Part shown: positions 11,871 to 23,084 of the stretch, one piece after another
How the letters are laid out: each line of letters begins with the position of its first letter
Numbering within the stretch: position 1 is the stretch's first letter
NCBI RefSeq assembly: GCF_001625215.2
Contig: NC_030385.2
Span: forward strand, 33,877,598 to 33,941,597
Direction: 5' to 3'
Length of the DNA stretch: 64,000 nt
Origin: Daucus carota subsp. sativus
Lineage: Eukaryota; Streptophyta; Magnoliopsida; Apiales; Apiaceae
Program-made: the position numbers and the translations under genes
The notes under the pieces: generated by a model
The model's input: the letters and a program-made list of their open reading frames with translations, nothing else
What the model was told of the DNA's origin: nothing
Database searches by the model: none

Positions 11871-12586
11871 TAGTATCGTTGTTTTCTTCAATTTAACGGC
11901 AACCATGGTCAACATCTTCATAAGCTATGATTTGTATGGAACAGCAGGATCTTCGACATCTTCATAAACTATGATTTTTATTAAACAATAAGATCTTCGG
12001 AGTGTTTTCCGCAAAATAAGCCCAGAACTCTCTTCTTTCCCCAAGTAATGGCAATGGTTGCCAGCTGCCCCTGTTTAGAGATAGTCTGATTTTATTTCCT
12101 TGGCTAAACCTATCTAAAGCTGGAAAATATGAAAGATCAGCAATAATTCGTACAACTTCGAAACAGGGCTTTGAACCCGTTCCCAACTCAGCAAACATGA
12201 TTTCTATACAACTTCGAAACAGGTTTTTAACCCAGGAAGCTACGCTTTAGCTTGTGTTTTTTTCCATAAACTGTGGCACCAGAACGAAGTGGGAATACTA
12301 GTGGTCGAGCAGTATCAAGTATCAACTATAGCAATAGGGTAATCATAATATCAACCAAAAACCGTGCACCACTGTAACCATATTACAATCACAATGAAGA
12401 GTATAACAGTCAAACTAAAGTTCACACGGCAGGGAAATTGATATCTGCACGCCAACGCATAAAATTGTTTTAAAAACAGGAGTACTTGGCGAAAAAGGCC
12501 TCTGCCAATAAAAAGTGCCTAGGTCCAATAATCAGAGCACGAGAACTATGCTAGAGGCATGGTGCATTTAGTTAACAAGCAGATAC

Positions 12587-14867
12587 TCATGTGCTCGAAG
12601 GTGCTTCTGCTTTCTCCTCTGAAATTCCAGTTTTTGTTTCCTCACCAACCTTTTGACCGTCTTCTCCTTCGGGTTTTGTTGCCTCTTGAACTGCAAAGAA
12701 AAGAACACTGTTTAATCAACCACATTTACATCAAGCACTACATACATATTTCTAACAAATTCTACACTTTAAGCTTCCACTTCACAAAACATCGCATATT
12801 TAATTTATTACTGCCTTGGGATAGACATATATTTACTACTATTCGGTTTTCACTTCAAGTATCATCGTAATTCTCCCACTGTAACAAAATAGTATAAAAG
12901 TAATGCCTGGAAATGCAAATTTTATTCATTACCTTCATCATCACTCTCATCAAAGTCATCGCCCATGGAGAAGTCACCCATGCCGGGCATCCCACCCATG
13001 CCTCCCATGCCGGGCATCCCACCCATGCCTCCCATGCCGCCCATGCCCGCCAATGCTTCCATGCCAGGCATGCCTCCCATACCGCCCATTCCACCCATGC
13101 CTCCCATACCCGCCAATGCTTCCATGCCAGGCATACCTCCCATGCCTCCCATACCGCCCATGCCTCCCATGCTCTAAAAAACAGAAAGCAAGTTCCATTA
13201 AGTTCAATGTGCAATAACTCATCAAGCCAAGTAACAGAGAGTGACTTTAAAACTTAAAGAGCCTTACCGAAAAATCCATTCCGTCCATGCCAGCATCAGC
13301 AGGAGCTGTGACACATCAACAAATCAAGACCATGAGCCAAGTTCAAAAAAGTTGCTTGGAACAAAGTCCAGAAGCTAAATATAACAAAAGAAGCTATATG
13401 ATGTACCAGGATCATCGTCTTCATCCACCCATTTGTCCCAATCTACTTTCACGTAGTGTGGTGTTTTAGCATCTCCCTTCAATAGTTTATTCCACCATTT
13501 ACTCTCTGCTTTTTCCAAAATACAGAATATGCTCCGAGGGCCAATGTTTATTTTGCTTTCCTGTAAACAAACCAAATAAATTAAGATTAGTAACAAACCA
13601 GTCCAGCTGAGATGTGAAGTAGGCACGTAGCCAGAAATCCAATTGAGAAAACAAAACTCAACTGCAGAAACACTTCATTCTAATAGAAAATTCCAGCAGA
13701 CCACATATTACTTGTTTAAAAACAAGTGCCCAAACGTTGACTTAGACAAATCCTCCCATTAATAACCAGTCATATAACACAACTTAAGAGCAGGGACTAA
13801 TAACTAATAAGAGTGGGTTTATGTTGAGTACTATAGAAATCTTCTGCAGCCTACAGGGTAAAAATACTCTGAAAAAGAGAAGGGTACCTCTACGTTAATC
13901 TTATCAAAAAGCTCAAGCAGCAGTTCATAGTGATTGTCTGCACCAGCAGTAGCAGAAAATTTGAAAACACCTTCAGGCTCCACGTTAACCTTGGAGTCTT
14001 TTGTGTCTGCCAAAAGGACAGTGATGAAGATCTTGTCCTCCCTTTGGGCCCACTTGACCTCAGGATGTCGACTACAAAATGACATCATATTATTAAGGCA
14101 AATAATAACACATTAAAGAATAAAGAGTAACACCATACAAGTCTTGATTCATTTTGCATCTACATCATATACTAGAAACATACAGGCGTATGCCATATAG
14201 ACATATAATACTTGAGTTTAAAATATTTTTCTAATACAAATAAACAAACAGGTACAATTGTAAATAAGCGGCTAATGAGATTCCTTACCCAAAAGTTGTT
14301 ATGACTCAGAACTTTGCTCGGTAAAATATATATGCTATAATATCACCGAGAAAGCTAATCACAAGCCGTGTAAACCCCATTAATACCCACATATCATACA
14401 AGCCTAGCCTTAAATTAACTTAAACATACTACACTACCAATACACAAGCAAACAAATCACTCGTAATATCCATCGACAACACCTCCCACGGTGTTTCAAG
14501 CTCGAATTCACCGAAACACCCGACAAATCTCAACATACAATTACTCCCGTAACTATCTACAGAAACAAACATATGCACATATCTAAACACACTTCGGTCG
14601 TTATATTCACGAAGAACACCCACACATCATCAACAACTTCCATTTCTACCACAAATCCAACAAGCTCCAATACAAACAAACACATATACACAGACACACA
14701 TACAAATATATAATCTCACAAGTTGATAGAGTAAAAAAAGACTATTACAAAATCAAAAGTGCAGAAAGAAATTAGGGCTTAGAACATAAAGGCATAGATC
14801 GAGAAGCACATGAACTGTAAATGAAAGCGAGTAATAAATCAGAGAAGAGAAAAGCGAGTTACCTCAT
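12587..14867 (-). CDS. p23 HSP90 co-chaperone (CS domain plus GM-rich tail), six exons
   Basis: Minus-strand exons 14863-14867, 13888-14071, 13407-13560, 13268-13305, 12933-13173 and 12587-12690 stay in phase and sum to 241 residues. The CS domain reads MSRHPEVKWAQREDKIFITV at the start, then ESKINIGPRSIFCILEKAES and TPHYVKVDWDKWVDEDDD. A long Gly-Met repeat region (residues ~118-180) is followed by an acidic patch (FDESDDEGNE) and a charged Glu/Lys tail ending SST. This is the layout and length of plant p23-1 type proteins, which bind HSP90 in cytosol and nucleus and modulate its ATPase cycle. Exon 1 contributes only five coding bases (ATGAG). The start is fixed because ATG AG joins T CGA to restore MSRHP. 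Confidence 0.93.
12985..13173 (-). repeat. Coding minisatellite in p23 (GGM and PGMEALAG units)
   Basis: Within p23 exon 5 the 9-bp GGM-type unit is iterated. A larger block, GMPGMEALAGMGG, occurs twice (about 13040-13070 and 13103-13133 on the plus strand), pointing to repeated slippage or unequal exchange. Both strands look open in several frames here, which is a by-product of the repeat. Confidence 0.85.
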
Positions 14868-15406
14868 GGTTTGAGATTAGGGTTTGAAGAAGTGAGAGAA
14901 ATGAAAACCCTAGAAGAAGCAAAGTATACAACAGACCCAACAACAAGAGACTAGTGTTTCTTTCTGCTTGTTTTTCCTCTTTTATTGAGACGGTCTTTCA
15001 AGATCAAAGGAGGTCAATTTTAACGGTCCAGATGAGGGGGTTAGGTTTTAGATGCCTAGGAATGTACTACTTTCCGTCTTGGGTTGGGCCTTCTTTTTTC
15101 TTCTCCTTGTTTAATGGGTTTACCAAATATTTCGCAAGCCCAAAATGCAGATTTGAAAATGATGAAATTTTGACACTGTTGGGAAAGGAAATATTGAAAT
15201 TTTACCTGCAATTTATCTCTACTCTTCTGTGAACACATCTGGTTTAGATAATATAAGAACGAAAATGCTGGAAGTTTATAATTGATTTTTTCTCTTTTTT
15301 TAATGGTACATGAATTCATATAATCTGATCTGATTGATTAAATAAATATTAAATAACAAGTACGATGATCTGATTTTCAAATAACATAATCCGATCTGAT
15401 TGATTA
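14868..15406. other. Upstream region of p23
   Basis: About 540 bp above the p23 start codon. It contains 5' UTR and promoter DNA and then AT-rich spacer toward the Stowaway element. No gene is supported. Confidence 0.5.
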
Positions 15407-15693
15407 CTCCCTCCGTCCCAAAATAGTTGTCACATTTAGTTTTATGCCGGTCAAATTGACTAAAGTTTGACTGAAATTTATTAATATTGTATCAATTGAC
15501 AAAATAAAAAAAATATGTCACCGGAAATAACTTTTAATCTACTTTAAGATGTAATTTTTTTAACAATTTAGGCTTATATGCCTTACAAATGAGTTTTAAA
15601 ATAATGAGTGATTGATTTATAATCTTTGGTCAAAGTTTGGTCAATTTGACCAACAAAAATAGAAATGTGACAACTATTTTTGGACGGAGGGAG
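15407..15693. mobile_element. Stowaway-like MITE
   Basis: Termini CTCCCTCCGTCCCAAAATAG and CTATTTTTGGACGGAGGGAG form long inverted repeats extending over TTGTCACATTT/AAATGTGACAA, flanked by TA at both ends. It is 287 bp. The strong match of its arms suggests a fairly recent copy. Confidence 0.95.
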
Positions 15694-15925
15694 TATTTTG
15701 GCCTATTTACAAAAGGAATTAATAAAATGAAGATAATTTATTGAATCAACAAGAGTCTCCAAGATCTTGCAGCAACTTCTGGTCAATAACAATGTTCATG
15801 AATTTACTGAAATAAACTTTATAGAATAGCAATATGAACGAACTTATGAATGAATTAGTTGGAAGCTGCAAGTCACACAGAAAGCAGCGGAAACATGGTG
15901 GTTTATATAAATAAAGAGATCATAT

Positions 15926-18900
15926 TCAGACACCAATGAATAGTCGGCATTGAGATTCCCAGTGCTCTTTTGCCTGCTTTGTGCGCTCCATTCTTTCAGA
16001 CTGGAGCCGTTCTTCCCAGTACTCGGGGCACCTGTTAAAATATGTGCAGAAGTGAAACGACGAGTAAAATGATAAGTAAATAGACTAGTACATATGACGC
16101 CAGATGGTAGACAATAATACAGGACAATCAAACAAATCCATACCTTCTGCTTAATAAAATGTTCAACTCTTCCAGATGAAGAGCACCTTCGTAAACTCCT
16201 GCCTGTAAGCAATGCAAAGAAATCTCAAGGTTAAAAGGTGATCAATGATCAATGAACCCTTGTGCATTTGCTGCGGCCATTGAGGAGACTGAACTCTGAA
16301 GTAGTTAGCAATCACACACCTTTATAAAGGTCATTATCAGGTATGATTCCCGAGTAAGAGTAAATTAATGTAAAACTACACTTAAATTATTCTATGATTT
16401 CCAATGTTTTACGAGAATGTTTTCTTCACTGGAAGTGGCCAAATTCAAACTAGGACATTAAGCTTGATACACCATAATGACCAGTCGTAAGACACTTCAA
16501 ATAGCATGCATGATACAAGTCATACAACACAGAAATATATTATTATACAGTAACGTGGACCAACATTTACCTCTCGACATAGAGCACATTTCTCCCTGGA
16601 CTCTGCAGCTTGCAGACCATCTACAATTGTCACTGATGCAGCTTTGCAAGAACACATATAGCAGAAGATGTGACCACATGTCAGAGATACTGGATCAAAT
16701 ACTGTATCCTGTATCAAATGAGTCACATTCATTAGAAATGCTGATCCAAGAGGGAAAAAAAATGCTAATTACAAATTCTTCCTCTCCATTCATAACTTCA
16801 AGAGAGAAGTCCTAGATAAAGATAATTGAATGTTCATGCCAGATGAAGTATTTAGCAAGGGCGAACCAATAAATAGTTCATAGTTGTGTGTATAAATTGT
16901 CAGATAGATATGACTGTGGTGATTCGTACTTTTTCAAATTAATGTAAAAGTAATAAAGGTATATAGGAGACTAACCAAACATATAGAACAAGTCAAGTCA
17001 ATGTCAATCTTGACAGAATCAAGGAGCTCACAAGAGAGCGATGGTTTTCCATCATCATCAAATACGAGGGAACAACCATCAAAAAATGCAGCACCTTTCC
17101 TTTTCTTGGCCTTTGTTTCCCTCAAATTTATGTGGAATGCCATAAGTTCACACAGCCAAGGGGACTGAAGGATCTCGATATGCATTTTTTGGACTTGTGA
17201 TTTAAATACTTGGCTTTGATTTGAGTAATGAACCTGCAATATGTGGAAACCAGGGTTAAAATGTGAAATTATTTATTAAAGAAGTTATTTCTAAATATAT
17301 AAACTGAGACAACTTAGAGCTTAAAAACATACCTTATCATATTTTTTCAGTATTTTACGCATGGCAATCGCATTTATCAAAGCATAACTGACCAAATCCT
17401 TGCCTTCTTGAATTAAAGCAACATGGTTCCCCTGTATTTTGTATTTGAACCAGATAAAGCATTTGCTAACACCTGAAGCTAAATGCAATTCTAGCAATTT
17501 TTGTGCACGCTCGTTGAAGCTACCAACTACAGCAGACATTTCATTGAGAAGAGATGGGAAAAATGTTCCATCGCAAACTGTAATATGCCCATACGATAAG
17601 ATCAGTAACAATTGAAGTGGGAACAAGATTATTTTTGAGAAACATATATAAATTGAATAATTAAAAGGCAAACAAACAAAAATAAGAACCAGCAAAATCA
17701 TTCTAAAATGCCAAAACAGTAATCCATATCAATGGTTACTACTTCCACGTTAGTCATGCCATTTAGAACATCCTAGTAGAAGTTAGAGCATCTACAATGT
17801 AAAGGGTCATTTCCCCTTTTTCTGAGACTGCGAATATGCCAAATAAGCAACAACCGGTAAGTGGTTTATTCACTCTAATGCAAGAGAACACCGCTCATAT
17901 TTAACTGGACCCACTTAGATAAAATGCGCAATGCTATGGACCATTTGTCACATTTTTTGACCCCACAAACATGACACACAAGCAAGAAATGATATTATCA
18001 AAAAAGTGGTCAATTGTTTACAATGCATGATCCTACTTACACTGAACCATTTCACGAATTGTATTACTTGCATAAATTAAATTCAATATACACAAGTATA
18101 TATATAATATGAAGGTGCATGATTGTATGAAACAACAATAGAAAAAATTAAAGTTATCAAAGTGAGACGGCCCGCTTCATGTGAATTCTGTGCAATGCAG
18201 CAAAAAATAAAATCATGTAACCACTTCCATTCCACAGGTCCCATCAACTGGGCCTGCACTGGAGGTTCTCTAAGAGCATCTACAATGCTCAGTCTATTTG
18301 GTCCTCAGGTCATGTAACCTGACCTGCGCAATGCCTTTTCTTTTAATAATGCATTGGAGAGACTTGAGTTATAGTGTGCGGGGACACTTTGATGGCCTTG
18401 GCTAGTTGGTGGTAAAGTGGCACTTTGGGGGCCAAAAAAAGTGGGAATGGCCATGAGCATTGTAGTTGCTCTAAGAGCACCTCCAGCGCACGCCTGATTT
18501 CAAAATGCCAGCTTGGGTTGAATATATTACAAAAATTTCCGAAGGTGAGCTGCGGCTACACCATAGAGTCCCAGACCAGCATCCCTCATAACACAACATA
18601 ATACAAACTTTTGACTAACCGTTATTAAGGCTACAAAACAGCCAATAAGTACATATACAGACCAAAAGGAAAATTTAAAGTTATATAAACAATCAACACT
18701 TCTAACTCTCTTCTAGGAAAACACACAGATAGCTAAAAAAACAAAGGAAAAACCAGTATGATTCACTTTAAGAACTAGGATAAGAAGTACCATACTGAAA
18801 CATACTATTCACATGTACTATGTTCTTGTGCAAACAACATCACGCTACTATGAACACAATTAATTATACAATTTCAAGCTTAGAATTTACTTGAATAAAA

Positions 18901-19400
18901 AGTTCACCAAAAATACAAGTCAGATTTATCATATAATTAAAAGCACCAGAAATATAAATCTAATTCACTAGCTTAAACAAATTCATATCCTTTTCCAAAA
19001 TATATCCAATAAGAGACACAAAAGCAATTTCACTAATTTTCGAAATTTCATCCCGGGTTGAAAAAATTGCACTTTCAAAGGTCAACCGATACTACATCCC
19101 AAACTCCTAAACCCGCATCCTTCATCATCACAAATCATATCATGATACCACATCAGACAAACAATTAACAAAGAAAAACCAAAGTAAAATTGTAAGCAGA
19201 ATACCAGAACAATGGTCAGGGCAGGTGGAAGAATCATGGAGAGCGTCACGACTTTGATTCTGCGAATGAAACTGATGATTCTGCTGTTCTTCTCGACGAC
19301 ACTTTTTCAAAATCTTCTTGAGCTTCTTAAAACCGACCCCAGGTAGTTTTTGATGGTCTTGTCCTTGCATGTACTCCTCATATCTCTTACAAAACTTCAT
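15926..19400 (-). CDS. SPX-RING E3 ubiquitin ligase, BAH1/NLA-like, six exons
   Basis: Exons 19205-19400, 17333-17577, 16976-17233, 16571-16708, 16144-16202 and 15926-16031 join in phase to 333 residues. The N-terminal SPX domain starts [14 protein letters not shown] and [20 protein letters not shown], with later SPX helices ([43 protein letters not shown]). A C-terminal RING follows: CSICL, then [20 protein letters not shown] and KCALCRE. The tail reads [20 protein letters not shown] and ends RLFIGV. Order and length match Arabidopsis NLA/BAH1, which ubiquitinates phosphate and nitrate transporters at the plasma membrane and influences salicylate-linked immunity. SPX domains sense inositol pyrophosphates. 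NLA is a known miR827 target in several plants; I did not identify a site. All cysteines and the histidine expected for the RING are visible. Confidence 0.93.
17786..18270. mobile_element. Candidate Tourist-like MITE in the BAH1-like intron 1
   Basis: GAGCATCTACAATG at the left and, inverted, GAGAACCTCCAGTG at the right resemble each other and the GAGCATCTCCAA family. TTA precedes the left end and TAA follows the right. The right end abuts the next element, so boundaries are tentative. Confidence 0.5.
18274..18471. mobile_element. Tourist-like MITE in the BAH1-like intron 1
   Basis: GAGCATCTACAATGCTCA at the left and TGAGCATTGTAGTTGCTC at the right are inverted repeats with TAA at 18271-18273 and 18472-18474. 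It is 198 bp. Another GAGCACCTCCAGCG end starts directly after it at 18475, so at least two and perhaps three related elements sit side by side. Confidence 0.78.
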
Positions 19401-21137
19401 ATCTCATGCTACATGAATTAATGAATATACAGAGATGAGGTGAGTTTTCTAAATTATCCAATCGCAGAGATTAGGGGAAGATTCGTGGTTAAATTATGGA
19501 ATCATAAACGCTTCTTCTATGCGTGTCTGTGTAGATAATAGCCACCAGATTGTCTAATGTTTTCCCGGAAAATTTAATAGACAACGGAGGGTTTGGTGTG
19601 TTAACAGATGAATAATAAAGTCACGTGTTAGGGTTACATGTAGAAAATGTCAATTATCAAGTTACGATAATCTCGGAGACTACATTTGATTTGGATCAGA
19701 GGAGTTTACTTTGTATCAGGATTCAAGTACAGCCACTTCGTAAAAAAAATTCTGGTGAGTACCGCTGGGAGCCCCTTTGCCGCTCGCTTTCTCGGAAATA
19801 ACTCGATTTTCAAAAATATTTTCTGCAATTTATCTTCTTAAAATTGTTTTTTACAAGAGGTTTTTTATGAATTTTACAGAATATGTAAAAGATTTTACTT
19901 GATTGTTTTTTAATGAAAAATATGATTAGAAATTATTATTTTTTAATAATCTTTTTATTGAAACAAAATTTCAGATATTTCAAATTTAAAAAAAAACAAT
20001 TTCACAAAAAATAGTTTTTGCAAACTTTTTTCGAGCATTTTTGAAGATATCTTTTCTAAATAGATTTCTTGAAAATATTGTTCTAAAAAATTTCAAGAAA
20101 ACTTGCTCTCAAGACTTTTTTGGAAAAAATTTCAAAAATATTTCCGACAAACTCTCCCCAGAAACTGATACCTCCAAGTGCATACATTAACCTCGGGCAG
20201 AAGGTCTAACATCTATATTTCACTAGATAAGTTAGATAAGTTATTACTTATCGGTCTAGATGCATTAACCTGGGGCTCGGGTATATAATGTTACTGCAGT
20301 TACAAATGAGTAAGCTATAAAGAAGGAATTTTAATAAATTCCATATTCAAATGTTACTGCCCAGATATAGACTTCCGAGGTGCTACTTTTATTTTATTTT
20401 TATCAGAAAAAAATGCTAAATTTAAATTTAAAAATATTTAGGCTAAAGAAAAGCTAGGGGCTAACATGAATAATCTCCTCTGCACCTTATCTAAAGGATC
20501 ACACAATGCAGAATACTAAAAATCTTATGTCATTTAAGAAATTTTGTATTGTCATACTAAGCAACACATGAAGGAAAGCAATAAAATAGAAAAGAAAAGA
20601 CCCAAGTGATTGAAAAAAAAAAAGTGATTACTGTGTAATTAGAGAAATCATTAACAAAGTCACCCTACCTAAAACAATTTGGGCTAACTATGATACTAAT
20701 ATAGAGTGACAGAATCAGAATTTGTATACAATACCGTCCAGGAACTGCAATATATATAAAAAGACAATTCCCATTTCCCTCATCATTCTTCAGAAACAGG
20801 CAACAGCTCTGTTGGCTACTCAGTAGTCATCAGCAATAGCATTAACAGTAACCATATTGACAAAACCAAAATCAGTAAGAACTTGAGAAGAAAGCTTTTA
20901 GTCATGTTGATTAAACAGACCACAACCATTATACATCTTAATAAGCAGCAAACCAATGCATAGTTGCGATAAGATTCAGCACATTCTAGATATTTAAAAC
21001 ATAACACAGAACTAGCAGAGTAGCAGTAATTGTCTGGCATCAGGCTTTTACATAAATATGATGCATAAAACAAACAAACACTGCAGTAACTCCATCTGCT
21101 AACACACTTCACTTGCCATGATGATGATCAGTGTCTG
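19401..21137. other. Intergenic region between the BAH1-like gene and F-box gene 1
   Basis: Holds the BAH1-like promoter (the genes run in the same direction) and, from about 20816, sequence that recurs at about 41770-42060 downstream of F-box gene 5, so the segmental duplication reaches at least this far. The middle (19800-20130) is very AT-rich with repeated TTTTCAAAAATAT-like motifs. No gene seen. Confidence 0.6.
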
Positions 21138-21147
21138 CTATGCTCTC
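21138..21147 (-). other. Predicted 3' exon end of F-box gene 1 (last codons and stop)
   Basis: The open frame of gene 1 ends at 23085 by running over a good donor, GAAAG|GTAACTT, whose exon side ends at 23089. An acceptor TTTTGCAG|GAGAGCATAG lies at 21148/21147 on the minus strand. Splicing would give ...TGERRA and a TAG stop at 21138, followed by 3' UTR running left. The same donor and acceptor exist for gene 5. This is inferred from splice-site conservation without transcript evidence. Confidence 0.55.
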
Positions 21148-21210
21148 CTGCAAAAGGTTTGATGATGTCATGTAAAAGCTTCAAACATAGAACTATAGAT
21201 GACTACTGTA

Positions 21211-21977
21211 TCTAATACTAAACTTTAATAACCGAACATCGGTATAATTTGTAGTTTGGTATGGTACCCATTTTTGTTACTTTTACGAGTAAAGTGCACT
21301 TTGTGTGCTTTTACTTTGGACCTAACACCACTTATAATACTAGAGTATAAAAACATTCAATTGAAATATGAAACTCCGAAAGTCGTCACAGAATAAGTTA
21401 TTCTGTTTATCCCACTTAATTCCGTTTTGTTCTTTTTGGGATATTTGCATTTTTTTTTCTGGGCTTCTTAATAGAGCAAACAGTCTCAAAATGTTATGCA
21501 AATCCTAATTTTTCCGTTGTTTACGCCTATACTATAAAAAATGAGTCCCTCTCTTAAACAACAGATAAATTAGGATTTGCATAACATTTTGGGGCTGTTT
21601 GCTATATTAAATAGCCCATAGAGCCGTTAGAAGAGGAAAATGATGCAAATATCCCAAAAGAAAACTAACAGAGTAAATTGAAATAAACGGAATGGCATGT
21701 TAAGTGATGACTTTCAAAAATACAGTACACAAAGTGCACTTTACTTTTAATCACATTCATTAATTTATTCAATTTAGATTGATGTTAATCATTAGATATA
21801 ATACTACAAATAATTCATTCAAATATCTAAGCTTCAATTCTCACCAACATAATAAATTTTATAATGCTAATTTTAAAGATATACATAAATATCAAATCCT
21901 AACAAAGTTATTAAAAATAAAAAAACAATAACGAATCATATAAAGTGAACCCATGCTTTGCACGGGCTGTAAGCTAG
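21211..21977 (+). mobile_element. Nonautonomous Helitron in the 3' intron of F-box gene 1, with internal inverted repeat
   Basis: The 5' end TCTAATACTAAAC...GGTATAATTTGTAGT resembles the starts of the Helitrons at 30671 and 60605. The 3' end has the same hairpin as theirs (CCATGCTTTGCACGGG) shortly before CTAG, with flanking A and T as expected for Helitron insertion. It is 767 bp with no coding capacity. The centre is a foldback: left arm 21289-21522, right arm about 21556-21744, nearly 200 bp each, both with ATTAGGATTTGCATAACATT-type sequence in opposite orientation. Confidence 0.72.
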
Positions 21978-23084
21978 TACTATTAAGTTGAGTAACCTTG
22001 ATTAAATTTATTCAGTTGGCTACTAGTTTAAAAGAATATCCACTAAACTTACTTAGAGAATGAAGGTCCGTCAATTTGAAGCACCAGCTAATATTCATCA
22101 AACATATACAACTATGAGATTCTCTATCACAAAATTCAGCATATAAATTTTAGGCATTTTAGTTTAGGTGCCATAATTTATACTATAAAAAGTCCCTAGG
22201 CACAGTATATGAGGTATATAATCACCTAAAATTTTGAAAGCAATTATAATTATTTCTACATAATTTAACAGTTGCTTTCTGAGGCAGAAGGTAACAACAA
22301 AATTGCAAAAGAGCTCAAGGGTAAAGGCTTTCACAGTAGTTGCAATAACAAAAATCAGCAGTGAAGAAGACAAGCTAGACTTGTTTTTTCTAAACTACAG
22401 GTTTGTGGATACACACACACCAGTCACATTGCAATTGTCAAGTCCACACACCATTTGAAGGTGTCAAACTATCACTCAAGGAGAACATATACAATCAAGA
22501 AAAAACATAGAAAAAGTGAGGCTAATATACGATAATGTTTTGTAATTATAGGTTGCTTCTCAATAACCTATAATTTGTGGCAATATAAATGAATTAACTA
22601 CAAAAAGAAGAGAGCTATGTAGAATCACCATCTACAATTTTACATACATCACTAGCTATACAAAAAGAAGAGAGCTTAGAAGATTCACCATCTACAATTC
22701 TACATACATCACTGATCATTTCAGGATTGCCCACAACAGAACACTGAATATCTATGCTATATTAGAAGATTTGTGCCATTATATTTTAAAACTCACAACT
22801 ATAAAGTTAATATATGGACGCCACATAGTACAACTGAAAGAAGGATGCTAATGATTCAAAGGGATCAAACAAAAAGAAGCAAGAGCGGCAAACATTAATA
22901 GAAAAGCATTACACAAGTTGTAATATCTGTAACATCAATTAGTAACAATGAATAAATGCAAGAATGACATAGGAAAGAAAATACAAAACGAAGTAACAGG
23001 TGCACATTGAAAGCATTATTTTGAAGTTGGAACTACTGCACAACTAATAACTTTAAAGATTTAAATGTTTTGCCAACAGATAAG

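Larger units (their letters stand above)
10530..12586. other. Intergenic region between the SRPP-like and p23 genes
   Basis: Two kilobases between convergent genes. It holds 3' UTR sequence of both, two local duplications (listed separately) and AT-rich spacer. Open frames on either strand are short and show no family features. Confidence 0.55.

Noticed and set aside
12855-13257. Several overlapping open frames on both strands rich in Pro/His/Trp or Gly/Met
   Set aside because: They are by-products of the p23 GM-repeat exon read in other frames; only the frame with flanking CS-domain exons is a gene.
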